Made by a program: the position numbers and the translations under genes. From NCBI RefSeq assembly GCF_014199255.1, contig NZ_JACIJF010000004.1, positions 186,001 to 250,000 of the forward strand: a stretch of DNA of 64,000 nt, written 5' to 3'. Origin of the DNA: Sphingomonas xinjiangensis. Its GTDB lineage: Bacteria > Pseudomonadota > Alphaproteobacteria > Sphingomonadales > Sphingomonadaceae. A model generated the notes under the pieces. It was not told where the DNA came from. It worked only from the letters and a program-made list of their open reading frames with translations, and did no database searches. Below are positions 1-7,954 of this stretch, in pieces; positions within the stretch are counted from its first letter, which is position 1, and each line of letters begins with the position of its first letter.

Positions 1-1076
1 TCCGCCTGCTCCACGGCCGTCCCGCTGGCCAGCGTGACCATCGGCGCCAGGAAACCGTTGCCCTCGACATCGTTGAGGTTGGTCGCCGCATTGCTCGCGA
101 TCGGCCGGTCGAACACCAGCGCGCGCTTCAGCCTTGAATTGTCGCCAGTGGCAAGGATGGCGTCGAGTACTACCAGCGCGGGCAGGTCCGGATGCGCCGA
201 ACCTGGAATGCGCCAACTGCTGGCGATCATCGGGAGCGGTACATTGGGGGCATAGACCGTCACCGTTCGCGGCTGGGTGCGCGGCTTTTCGCTCGCGCGG
301 ATCGCCAGCGGCAGCGCCGACTTGCGCCGCGGCACCGCGCCGAAATAGCGGTCCACATGCCGCTCCAGCGTAGCCGGATCGAAATTGCCCGCGACGATCA
401 GCGTCGCGGTGTCCGGCCCGTAATAGGCCTGGTGGAATGCCAGTGCATCCTCCAGCGTCGCCGCGTCCAGCTGCTCCAGGCTGCCGATGCCGGAGCGCCG
501 CTCGGGCACGGTATCGTGGCTGTTCTCGTCCAGCGCGATCCGCAGCCGCCCATAAGCTGGCGCGAGCACGCGCTGGCGATACTCCTCCTTCACGACGTTG
601 CGCTCGGTGTTGAACACTTCGGCGTCGATCACCGGCCGCGCCATGCGCTCGGCATGGGTCCACAGCATCGTTTCCAGATACTGCGCCGGCACCGTTTCAT
701 AATAATTGGTCCGGTCGAACCAAGTCGACGCATTGCGTACCCCGCCGACATTTTCGGTCAGGCGGTTGATCATGTTGTAGGGCATGTTGCGCGTCTTGCG
801 CGACAGGATGTGCTCGAACAGGTGCGCGAAACCGGAGCGGCCTTCGGGGTCGTGCTTCGACCCGACATCATACCAGACCTGCACGCTCACTGTCGGCGTC
901 GTGGTGTCGCGAATCGCGATCACGCGCAGCCCGTTGGGCAACGTGCGCTCGGTGAAGCCGATCGGCGGCACCGCGATACGCGGTGGCGGTGCCGCCTGCT
1001 GCGCCTGGGCGTAGCCCGATGCAACACCGGCCAGCAGGAGTGCCGCGATCAGGCGGCGGGCATGTACAGCGCGCAA
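1..1076 (-). CDS. M16 family zinc metallopeptidase (insulinase/pitrilysin type), C-terminus cut by window edge
   Basis: This is the first ~358 residues of a secreted M16 peptidase; the 3' end lies beyond base 1. A hydrophobic signal peptide (residues ~9-26) is followed by the inverted zinc motif HLFEH at 85-89 (zinc ligands H85 and H89, catalytic E88). The downstream EYR-rich helix with the acidic third ligand is also present. M16 enzymes degrade peptides; sphingomonad members are usually periplasmic. The start chosen is TTG at 1074-1076, because AAGGGG lies seven bases upstream and the signal peptide begins right after it. No ATG fits this frame. Whether a second inactive M16 domain follows cannot be seen. 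Confidence 0.88.
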   Translation of the reverse strand, partial: MRAVHARRLIAALLLAGVASGYAQAQQAAPPPRIAVPPIGFTERTLPNGLRVIAIRDTTTPTVSVQVWYDVGSKHDPEGRSGFAHLFEHILSRKTRNMPYNMINRLTENVGGVRNASTWFDRTNYYETVPAQYLETMLWTHAERMARPVIDAEVFNTERNVVKEEYRQRVLAPAYGRLRIALDENSHDTVPERRSGIGSLEQLDAATLEDALAFHQAYYGPDTATLIVAGNFDPATLERHVDRYFGAVPRRKSALPLAIRASEKPRTQPRTVTVYAPNVPLPMIASSWRIPGSAHPDLPALVVLDAILATGDNSRLKRALVFDRPIASNAATNLNDVEGNGFLAPMVTLASGTAVEQA

Positions 1077-1143
1077 GGACCATCCCCTTAAAAGCAAAGG
1101 GGAAGCTAATCCGAACCGCCGCCAAACCGCAATGCGCGTCTTG

Positions 1144-1656
1144 TCAGCGGTTACGCCGCCGCACGCCCTCTGCAAGCACCGTGGCGAAGACCAGCCACCC
1201 GGTCAGCGGCACGCCCGCCAGCGCAGCCGGGCGATCCACCCGCGCTGCGGTTGCGACATAGGCGGCGCTCGCCCCGGTCATGGCCGCAGCCGCGGCGCTG
1301 CTCGACGCCAGTTCGTGGCGGCGGAAGAACAGCTCGGTCCATCCACCGATCATCGCGCTGGTTCCCAGCCACAGCGCCAGCGCGACGTTGCGCTCGGGTG
1401 AAGGGGCGCTGCGCAGCAGCCGGTATCCGCCGGCCGCCATTCCCGTCTCCAGCACCGGCCATACGGCGCCGAACACCTTGTCGGGCGGCGTGAAGCCTGG
1501 CTTGTCGAGCCGGTGGTACCAGCGGTCGATGGCAGGGTGGCCGGGCTCCGGCGCGTTGCGCCGTCCGAGCAAGGCGCTCGCGCCCAGCACGCCGCCGATG
1601 ATCGCCAGCGCGGCCCAGGGGCGCAAGCCCGATGGTGCTGAAGAAGAATGCTGCAT
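1144..1656 (-). CDS. tspO: TspO/MBR family protein
   Basis: A 170-residue integral membrane protein of the TspO/MBR (translocator protein, tryptophan-rich sensory protein) family. Family hallmarks are W46-Y-x-x-L followed by KPGFTPP at 52-58, VWPVLE at 65-70, and an LWLG...W..LFF helix at 96-111. The five-helix topology expected for TspO fits the hydrophobic pattern. Bacterial TspO proteins bind porphyrins and affect tetrapyrrole handling and stress responses. The C-terminal half is very alanine-rich. It stands alone between the M16 peptidase and a tRNA gene, both on the same strand, so the context adds nothing about its ligand. Confidence 0.85.
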   Translation of the reverse strand: MQHSSSAPSGLRPWAALAIIGGVLGASALLGRRNAPEPGHPAIDRWYHRLDKPGFTPPDKVFGAVWPVLETGMAAGGYRLLRSAPSPERNVALALWLGTSAMIGGWTELFFRRHELASSSAAAAAMTGASAAYVATAARVDRPAALAGVPLTGWLVFATVLAEGVRRRNR

Positions 1657-1725
1657 GCCCGCTCAACCACCGGACAGGCGCGAAGGTCCCGCTGCGTAAG
1701 ATGCTCGATGCTGCGGGGGAGCCCC

Positions 1726-1816
<91 letters not shown>

Positions 1817-1951
1817 GCAAGGGGAAAGCGGCGTATCGGGCTCCCTGGGGAGCGACACACCGGTCGAATTGAGCGGCGGCCTCTAACGCAAGCTTTGCCG
1901 GTCCGCAAGCGGGTCCTTGTACAAACATGCCCAGCCATTAAATTGGGCGAT

Positions 1952-2332
1952 ATGCCGCGTACCCCCGTCTCCACGCTTTCTTCTCAATCCGCTGTTCCGA
2001 TGCCTCCCGTCTCCTCCGCGCGCTTTGCGATCGGGGATGTGGTGCGGCACCGCCTGTTCGATTTCCGCGGCGTGATCTTCGACGTCGATCCGGTCTTCGC
2101 CAATTCCGAAGAATGGTACGATTCGATCCCCGAGGACGTTCGTCCGGCCAAGGACCAGCCCTTCTACCATCTGCTCGCGGAGAATTCCGACTCGAGCTAC
2201 ATCGCTTATGTCAGCCAGCAGAACCTGGTGACGGACGACAGTGACGAACCCGTCGACCATCCCGCCATTGCCGGCCTGTTCGATGGCCGAAGCCAAGGCA
2301 GGTACAATCTCAAGGCCGAGCACCGCCATTAA
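1952..2332 (+). CDS. hspQ: HspQ/YccV-like heat shock protein
   Basis: Encodes a small HspQ (YccV, hemimethylated-DNA-binding fold) protein. The diagnostic core is present: FAIGDVVRHR, then FRGVIFDVDP, then the DQPFYHLLAE stretch and YVSQQNL. In enterobacteria HspQ acts as a heat-shock protein that modulates Lon specificity and DnaA stability; the same role here is an inference. Two in-frame starts are plausible: ATG 1952 (126 aa) and ATG 2000 (110 aa, closer to the usual family length of about 105-115). Neither has a good ribosome binding site. The first ~16 residues of the longer form are not conserved, so the shorter form is quite possible. Confidence 0.82.
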   Translation: MPRTPVSTLSSQSAVPMPPVSSARFAIGDVVRHRLFDFRGVIFDVDPVFANSEEWYDSIPEDVRPAKDQPFYHLLAENSDSSYIAYVSQQNLVTDDSDEPVDHPAIAGLFDGRSQGRYNLKAEHRH

Positions 2333-2351
2333 GCGTCGCGTGTAAGGCGAA

Positions 2352-2384
2352 GTGCGGACCGGGACCTCCCTGCCCGGCCCGCAC
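2352..2384. terminator. possible bidirectional hairpin between convergent genes
   Basis: GTGCGG (2352-2357) pairs with CCGCAC (2379-2384), and an inner CGGG pairs with CCCG across a small mismatch. It lies between hspQ and the convergent 90-aa gene. There is no T-tract, so termination is only a guess. Confidence 0.25.
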
Positions 2385-2397
2385 CCAGCCAGCGGGC

Positions 2398-2670
2398 TCA
2401 GCGCGGCTTCTTGCGCTTCCGCTCCCGGCTGGAGGACGTGTCCGATTCGCCGGGCGCCAGTGCCGAGGCATCGGGCTGTGCCACAGGGTCGGCGCTGGCG
2501 TCGGTTTCGGACGTGGTGGTGGTGGTCGCGTCGGGCGCAGGCGCGGCGGGATCGGTGTCCGGGCTTGGATTCGCCGGCGCGGTCTCTGGAACCTGCGCCT
2601 GCGGAGTCGTCTGCTGCGGCGCGGTCTGCGCGGGAGCCGCCATCAGGGCGGCAAGGCTGATCAACAACAT
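2398..2670 (-). CDS. small secreted Ala/Pro/Thr-rich hypothetical protein
   Basis: A 90-residue protein of unknown function. It begins with a short hydrophobic stretch (MLLISLAALMAAP) that looks like a signal peptide cut near residue 13. The rest is low-complexity A/P/T/D sequence, ending in a strongly basic tail (RERKRKKPR). No domain can be recognised. The start at 2670 places the signal peptide at the N-terminus; a longer upstream reading adds non-conserved charged sequence. The gene is probably real because of the signal peptide and codon use, but its low complexity makes it hard to judge. Confidence 0.5.
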   Translation of the reverse strand: MLLISLAALMAAPAQTAPQQTTPQAQVPETAPANPSPDTDPAAPAPDATTTTTSETDASADPVAQPDASALAPGESDTSSSRERKRKKPR

Positions 2671-2988
2671 AAGGGTTATCCTTTGATCGGTTTGAACACC
2701 CCTGTTCGCCTCCGACCCTAGGCCTCTGCCCCGCCTTGAACAGGTTGCAGCGGCGAAACGACCCGCTGGCGAGGCGCAATTCCGCCCCTCCCGACGAGCC
2801 GAGCCGATCCGCCCGGCGAGCCGAGCAGCCTCCCTGCCGCGACTCGCAAAGCCCTCGCCACGCGCACGCCAAGCCATTAAATGGTCCCAACCCGGTTGAC
2901 TTGGCGGGGGCGATCCCTTAGCTGCGCCGTTCCTCCTGCCGGGCTTTGCCATGGCGGGCACAAGCATTTGATGTAGAGAAGAGACCCG
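2671..2988. other. gene-free stretch upstream of rplU
   Basis: 318 bases without a convincing gene. It holds the upstream region of the 90-aa minus-strand gene and the leader of rplU. Apart from the promoter-like match at 2896-2924 nothing else is evident. Open frames here are short and have no ribosome binding site. Confidence 0.5.
2896..2924 (+). promoter_or_regulatory. possible housekeeping promoter of rplU-rpmA
   Basis: TTGACT at 2896-2901 and TAGCTG at 2919-2924 are separated by 17 bases, about 65 bases before the rplU start. The -35 box is good and the -10 is weak, so this is a candidate only. Confidence 0.35.
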
Positions 2989-3285
2989 ATGTTCGCTATC
3001 GTGCGCACGGGCGGCAAGCAGTATCGCGTTGCCGCAGGAGACAAGATCGTTGTCGAGAAGCTCGACGGCGAAGCCGGCTCGACCATCACGCTCGGGGATG
3101 TCCTCCTCGCCGGCGAGGGTGGCGACTTCAAGTCGACGGACGGCCTGACCGTCTCCGCAGAGATCGTCGCACAGGCGAAGGCCGAAAAGGTCATCGTCTT
3201 CAAGAAGCGTCGTCGCCACAATTATCGCCGCAAGAACGGCCATCGTCAGAATCACACGATTCTGAAGATCACGGCCATCGGCTGA
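2989..3285 (+). CDS. rplU: 50S ribosomal protein L21
   Basis: A 98-residue bL21 protein of the large ribosomal subunit. The N-terminal [14 protein letters not shown] signature and the basic [15 protein letters not shown] segment that contacts 23S rRNA are both intact. The length is standard. GAGAAGAG upstream serves as the ribosome binding site. It is followed after 25 bases by rpmA in the conserved rplU-rpmA operon, which ends at the terminator at 3646-3678. Confidence 0.98.
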   Translation: MFAIVRTGGKQYRVAAGDKIVVEKLDGEAGSTITLGDVLLAGEGGDFKSTDGLTVSAEIVAQAKAEKVIVFKKRRRHNYRRKNGHRQNHTILKITAIG

Positions 3286-3310
3286 GCGCAGGCACGAGGA
3301 GTTTTAGCAA

Positions 3311-3580
3311 ATGGCACATAAGAAAGCAGGCGGCTCTTCGCGCAACGGTCGCGATTCGGCTGGCCGTCGTCTCGGCGTCAAGAAGTTCGGCAGCGAAGCC
3401 GTGATCGCGGGCAACATCATCGTGCGCCAGCGCGGCACCAAGATTTATCCGGGCGTGAACGTCGGCATGGGCAAGGATCACACCTTGTTTGCGCTGATCG
3501 ACGGCCGCGTCTCGTTCAAGGAAGGCCGTCTCGGCCGTAAATTCTGTTCGGTAGACGCGATTGCGGAAGCAGCCGAATAA
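3311..3580 (+). CDS. rpmA: 50S ribosomal protein L27
   Basis: An 89-residue bL27 protein. The N-terminus [16 protein letters not shown] is the typical Gram-negative form that reaches the peptidyl transferase centre, without the cleavable extension seen in Firmicutes. An AGGAG site lies a few bases before the ATG. It is the second gene of the rplU-rpmA operon. In many bacteria obgE follows directly; here obgE is about 14 kb away on the other strand. Confidence 0.98.
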   Translation: MAHKKAGGSSRNGRDSAGRRLGVKKFGSEAVIAGNIIVRQRGTKIYPGVNVGMGKDHTLFALIDGRVSFKEGRLGRKFCSVDAIAEAAE

Positions 3581-3645
3581 CATCGGGTAACCAGCCGGGT
3601 TGCCCACCAGGGTGACCCGGGTCCGAGCAAGACGGACCAGCTGAT

Positions 3646-3678
3646 AAAGGGAGACGGGTCGCCCCGGCTCCCTTTTTT
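3646..3678 (+). terminator. rho-independent terminator after rpmA
   Basis: AAAGGGAG (3646-3653) pairs with CTCCCTTT (3668-3675), and an inner CGGG pairs with CCCG, giving a stable stem followed by a run of six T. It closes the rplU-rpmA operon. Confidence 0.85.
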
Positions 3679-3758
3679 CATGCTCCCTCGACAAAGCGGC
3701 TGCAAACGGCGTGTCACAGTGATGCGCCAGGGGCACCGCAGGACCGAGGAGTTTGGTC

Positions 3759-4322
3759 ATGTTCGTGCGTACGCAAAGACTGACGCTGCGGCCCGGCTGG
3801 CCGGAGGATGCCCGCGATCTCGCCCAGGCGATCGGGCATGAAGCGGTGTGCCGCAATCTGCGCCGCGCGCCCTGGCCCTATGGCGAGGATGCCGCCGCGC
3901 GCTTCATGGCCGAATTCAGCGATCCGCTCAGCCCCAAATTCCTGGTCTTCGAGCATGTCGGGTCGGGCGTCCGCCTGATCGGTGCCGCCGCGGTGCAAAG
4001 CGTCGGCGAGGAGCCCCATGAACTCGGCTATTGGCTCACCCCGTCGGCATGGGGGCGCGGCTACGCGACCGAGGCCGCCGCCGCCGTCCTCGCCGCCGCT
4101 CGTGCCCGGGGCATCCGCCGCGTGACCTCGGGCCATTTCGTCGACAACCCCGCCTCGGGCAAGGTGCTCCGCAAGCTCGGCTTCAAGCCCAGCGGCCCGC
4201 TCGTCCAGCTCTACGCCCCGGCCCGGGGCGCCGAGGCCCCCTGCGCCCGCTATGCGCTGGATCTGGACGGCGGCGCCGGCGGAGACTGCGACGCCGACCC
4301 GGACGCGCGAATGGCCGCCTGA
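3759..4322 (+). CDS. GNAT family N-acetyltransferase (RimJ/RimL-like)
   Basis: A 187-residue GNAT acetyltransferase of the Acetyltransf_3 (RimJ/RimL) type. The N-terminal TQRLTLRPGWPEDARD and the ELGYWLTPSAWGRGYATEAAAAVL segment, which forms the acetyl-CoA pyrophosphate loop (W-G-R-G-Y-A-T-E-A), are classic. Later NPASGKVLRKLGF forms the CoA-binding C-terminal part. The acceptor substrate cannot be predicted. ATG 3759 is chosen because GAGGAG sits seven bases upstream; a TTG six bases earlier is less likely. It is monocistronic, just after the rpmA terminator. Confidence 0.88.
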   Translation: MFVRTQRLTLRPGWPEDARDLAQAIGHEAVCRNLRRAPWPYGEDAAARFMAEFSDPLSPKFLVFEHVGSGVRLIGAAAVQSVGEEPHELGYWLTPSAWGRGYATEAAAAVLAAARARGIRRVTSGHFVDNPASGKVLRKLGFKPSGPLVQLYAPARGAEAPCARYALDLDGGAGGDCDADPDARMAA

Positions 4323-4587
4323 CTGCCGCTCGCCGCCCCTGTCACGGCGCGGCGGCAGTCAGCTGGGGCGATTACGAGATTTGCCGGACGCGCTCGCTGA
4401 TCCGTCCATCGGCGCCCCCGGACGGATGGACGCACTGCGCGCGCCCTTGCCAAGCATGCGGCGGCAGCGCGCCACCTGCGCTGAGCCCCACGTACGCGCC
4501 CTCGCGCGCGGCCCATGACAGCCGCGCCGCGCCCGTCTATCGTGCCGCCCGCCGGCGCACCCACGCGCCAGGCAGCGTGAGAAGCCC

Positions 4588-5220
4588 ATGTCAGCACCCT
4601 CCGGCCCCCGCCCCGGCATTCCCGTCACGCGCCGCGCCGTGGTCGCCGGGCTCGCGGCCCTGTGCGCCGCGCCCGCCGCCGCCGATCCGGGCATCCGCCA
4701 TGCCAGCAGCCTGATCGTGGCCGCGCGCTGCCAGGTCGGCCAGACGCTGCGCTACGACCCGGCCTATACCGCGCTGCCCTTTCCCGGCGGCGACGTGCCG
4801 CGCGGCAAGGGCGTGTGCACCGATGTCCTGATCCGCGCCTATCGCGACGCCTTCGGCCTCGATCTTCAGGCGCTGGTGAACGCCGACATGCGCCGCGCCT
4901 TCGCCGCTTATCCGCGCAACTGGGGCCTCAAGGGACCAGACCGCAACATCGATCATCGCCGCGTGCCCAATCTTCAGGCGTTCTTCCTGCGCCAGCATGC
5001 CCGCCTGCCGGTGCCGCGCGATCCCGCCGGCTGGCAGCCCGGAGACATCTTCACCAGCCTGATCGGCGGCCGACTTCCCCATACCGGCATCGTCTCGGAC
5101 CGGGGCGGCGGCAGCCGCGCCGGCTATGTCATCCACAACATCGGCAACGGCACGCGCGAGGAAGCGGCGCTGTTCGATCACCCGCTGACCGGCCGCTATC
5201 GCTGGGCACTGAGCGGCTAG
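4588..5220 (+). CDS. DUF1287 family secreted protein
   Basis: A 210-residue exported protein of the DUF1287 family. A twin-arginine-like start (VTRRAVVAGLAALCAAPAAA, about residues 13-32) suggests Tat or Sec export. The mature part shows the family core: AARCQVGQTLRYDPAY, FPGGDVPRGKGVCTDVLIRAYRD with a conserved Cys, then NIDHRRVPNLQAFF and a C-terminal HTGIVSD. The GVCTDV cysteine and the later histidines resemble an NlpC/P60-type papain-like fold, so a cell-wall or amidase role is possible but unproven. About 265 bases of very GC-rich sequence without recognisable signals precede it. Confidence 0.75.
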   Translation: MSAPSGPRPGIPVTRRAVVAGLAALCAAPAAADPGIRHASSLIVAARCQVGQTLRYDPAYTALPFPGGDVPRGKGVCTDVLIRAYRDAFGLDLQALVNADMRRAFAAYPRNWGLKGPDRNIDHRRVPNLQAFFLRQHARLPVPRDPAGWQPGDIFTSLIGGRLPHTGIVSDRGGGSRAGYVIHNIGNGTREEAALFDHPLTGRYRWALSG

Positions 5221-5434
5221 AGCCGCACCGGCGCCACGCGCGATCCGCCTCGCTCCCGCCCGGCACCCGAACCGCTCCCGCCAGCCGCGAGCCCCCGCCA
5301 TCCAGCCGCCGCCCGCCCGCGCACCGGGCAGGCACCGCGGCACCCACACCCGCACTAACCAGCATCAACATCCGGAACCGCCGCGACCGCACCCGGTTAC
5401 CCGCAGGGCCAGAGGCACCAGCGGAGCCGCGCCC

Positions 5435-6265
5435 ATGACGAACGCCCCCAGCCCGACCAGCCCCAGCCGCGCCACCAACCCCACCAAAGCCGCCTTTGTG
5501 ATCGGCCTGGCGCTCAGCGGCTTTTTCGACGGCATCCTGCTGCACCAGGTGCTGCAATGGCACCATTTCCTCAGTCTGGTCCCCGGCGAGCGCTTCCAGG
5601 ACCTGCGTACTCAGGTTCTCGCCGACGGCCTGTTCCACGTCTTCGTCTACGCGCTGACCGCACTCGGCCTCTGGCTGCTCTGGCGCGCCCGCGCCGGGCT
5701 CGACCGCCCCGGCGCGGCGCGAAGGGTCGCCGGCGGCGTCCTGCTCGGCTTCGGCGTCTGGAACCTCCTCGATGTCGGCGTCTTCCACTGGGTGCTCGGC
5801 ATCCACCGCATCCGCGTGAACGTGGAGAACCCGCTGCTCTACGATCTCGCCTGGTTCATCCTGCTCGGGCTCGTCGTCGCCGCGATCGGCTGGGCAGTCC
5901 TCCGCCGCGCGTCCGGCAACGGACCCGACAGCACCGCCACCGGCTCCACCAGCACCACCCCATCCGGCCGCACCGCAGCCCTCGCCGCCACCGCCGCCCT
6001 GCTGCTCAGCGCACCGCTGGCCAGCCTCCCCTCCGACACCGGCAGCACCCTGGTGGTCTTCCGCCCCGGCACCAGCACAGGCACCGCGATCAACACCGTC
6101 CTGGCTTCAGGAAGCAGCCTGGTGGCGCTGGACCCCAGCGGGCGGTTCGCGGTGGTCAAACTCCCCCAGCGCAGCGCCACCCTGGCGCTCTACCGCAGCG
6201 GCGCGCTCTTCGTGACAAGCTCGGCGGCGCTGGCGGGGTGCCTGGCGTTTGTGGAGCGGGGGTAA
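5435..6265 (+). CDS. DUF2243 domain membrane protein with C-terminal extension
   Basis: A 276-residue membrane protein. Residues ~15-160 match DUF2243: a first helix ending in GFFDGILLHQVLQWHH, an ADGLFHVFVYALT helix, a GFGVWNLLDVGVFHWVLGIHRI helix and a fourth helix near LAWFILLGLVVAAIGW. The conserved histidines in the membrane could bind a metal, but the function is unknown. After about residue 160 there is an A/T/S-rich linker, a further hydrophobic segment and a ~60-residue tail that predicted DUF2243 proteins usually lack. In sphingomonads this family often lies near copper or cytochrome genes; nothing of that kind is visible here. Confidence 0.7.
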   Translation: MTNAPSPTSPSRATNPTKAAFVIGLALSGFFDGILLHQVLQWHHFLSLVPGERFQDLRTQVLADGLFHVFVYALTALGLWLLWRARAGLDRPGAARRVAGGVLLGFGVWNLLDVGVFHWVLGIHRIRVNVENPLLYDLAWFILLGLVVAAIGWAVLRRASGNGPDSTATGSTSTTPSGRTAALAATAALLLSAPLASLPSDTGSTLVVFRPGTSTGTAINTVLASGSSLVALDPSGRFAVVKLPQRSATLALYRSGALFVTSSAALAGCLAFVERG

Positions 6266-6376
6266 ACGGACGAGTTTCGGAACGATCGCTCTCCGATTGC
6301 CACTCCTTCATAAGCGGCTACTATCTTCGCCCAGCGTCCGGCGACCGCCGCATCCGACGCTGTTCAAAGGCGCCTG

Positions 6377-7954
6377 ATGACCCCACACGAATTCCTGACC
6401 AAATGGCGCGCCAGCGAACTGAAAGAGCGCTCAGCGTCCCAGAGCCACTTCAACGACCTGTGCGCATTGCTCGGCGTGGTAGATCCGGTCTCGGCCGATC
6501 CCACCGGCGACTGGTTCACCTTTGAAAAGGGCGCAAGCAAGACCAGCGGCGGCGAAGGCTGGGCAGACGTCTGGCGCAAGGGGCACTTCGCTTGGGAATA
6601 TAAGGGCCGCCACGCCAATTTGGACAAAGCCAATGCCCAGCTGCTGCAATATGCCGTCGCGCTGGAAAATCCGCCGCTGCTGATCGTATCCGACATGGCC
6701 CGGATCGTGATCCGGACCAACTGGACCAACAGCGTGCAGGAAAAGCACGAATTCGTGCTGGACGACTTGGTCGACGGCGCGGTGCGCGACCGGATCAAGG
6801 CGGCCTTCACCAATCCCGAGGCGTTCCGCCCCAGCAAATCGCGGCAGGAGCTGACCGAGGAAACCGCCGCCGAATTCGCCGGGCTGGCCCAGCGGCTGCG
6901 CAATCGCGGCCACGAAGCGCATCAGGTGGCGCATTTCGTCAACCGGCTGGTGTTCTGCATGTTCGCCGAGGATGTCGGGCTACTGCCCGACCATCTATTC
7001 ACCAAGATGCTCGACGTCAGCCGACGCAACCCGACCGAGTTCGCGGCAAATGCCGCCACACTGTTCGGCGCAATGGCGCGGCCCGGCGGCAAGGTGGGCT
7101 TCACTGCGATCGAATGGTTCAACGGCGGACTGTTCGAGGATGATCACGTCCTTCCGGTGGACGGCGACGACATCGACCAGTTGCTGCGCGCGGCGCGGCG
7201 CGATTGGGGCCAGATCGACCCCTCGATTCTGGGCACCCTGTTCGAACGCGGGCTGGATCCCGCCAAGCGCAGCCAGTTGGGCGCGCATTATACCGACCGG
7301 GACAAGATCATGATGATCGTGCGGCCGGTGATCATCGCACCGCTGGAGGCCGAATGGGCCGAAGCGCTGGCCCGCATGACCACGCTGGTGGAAAATGCGC
7401 CGGTCCAGACCAAGGAAAAGCTGCTGCGCGGCGCCGAGCTGGGCAAGCGCACCCGCGCGCTGGCCGAAGCCAACGCAATCCATGAGGCCTTCGTAGAGCG
7501 CCTCGCGAAGTTCCGGGTGCTCGATCCCGCCTGCGGATCGGGCAACTTCCTCTATGTCGCGCTGCGTTCGCTTAAGGACATCGAGCATCGCGCCAATCTG
7601 GATGCCGAGGCTTTGGGCCTGCCGCGCGGCTTCCCGCGGGTCGGGCCGGAAAGCGTTATGGGAATCGAGCTGAACCCCTATGCCGCCGAGCTGGCGAGGG
7701 TTTCGGTGTGGATCGGCGAGATCCAGTGGATGCGGCGCAACGGCTTCGACGCGGCGAAGAACCCGATCCTGCGACCGCTGAAGACGATCGAGTGCCGCAA
7801 TGCGTTGGTTCAGTACGACGATACCCAACAGAAATGGCGAGAGGCAACATGGCCTGACGCGCACGTAGTGATCGGCAATCCGCCGTTTCTTGGCGGGAAA
7901 AGTATGAAGCGCGCCTTGGGTGAGGAGGATACCGAGATCCTACGGCGGGTCTAA
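6377..7954 (+). CDS. Type IIL (MmeI-like) restriction-modification enzyme, N-terminal part before a frameshift
   Basis: The first 525 residues of a combined nuclease/adenine methyltransferase of the MmeI-like (Type IIL, COG1002) family. A PD-(D/E)xK nuclease site is present as D64-x9-E74-x-K76. A helical linker follows. The methyltransferase has GAHYTD, AdoMet motif I DPACGSGNF at 383-391 and catalytic motif IV NPPF at 501-504. The frame stops at TAA just after LGEEDTEILRRV. The family's next segment, ending in DLVCYWFEKSR, continues in a different frame. The recognition domain is therefore separated from the catalytic domains. Unless frameshifting or a sequencing error is involved, this half should not methylate or cleave. 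Confidence 0.8.
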   Translation: MTPHEFLTKWRASELKERSASQSHFNDLCALLGVVDPVSADPTGDWFTFEKGASKTSGGEGWADVWRKGHFAWEYKGRHANLDKANAQLLQYAVALENPPLLIVSDMARIVIRTNWTNSVQEKHEFVLDDLVDGAVRDRIKAAFTNPEAFRPSKSRQELTEETAAEFAGLAQRLRNRGHEAHQVAHFVNRLVFCMFAEDVGLLPDHLFTKMLDVSRRNPTEFAANAATLFGAMARPGGKVGFTAIEWFNGGLFEDDHVLPVDGDDIDQLLRAARRDWGQIDPSILGTLFERGLDPAKRSQLGAHYTDRDKIMMIVRPVIIAPLEAEWAEALARMTTLVENAPVQTKEKLLRGAELGKRTRALAEANAIHEAFVERLAKFRVLDPACGSGNFLYVALRSLKDIEHRANLDAEALGLPRGFPRVGPESVMGIELNPYAAELARVSVWIGEIQWMRRNGFDAAKNPILRPLKTIECRNALVQYDDTQQKWREATWPDAHVVIGNPPFLGGKSMKRALGEEDTEILRRV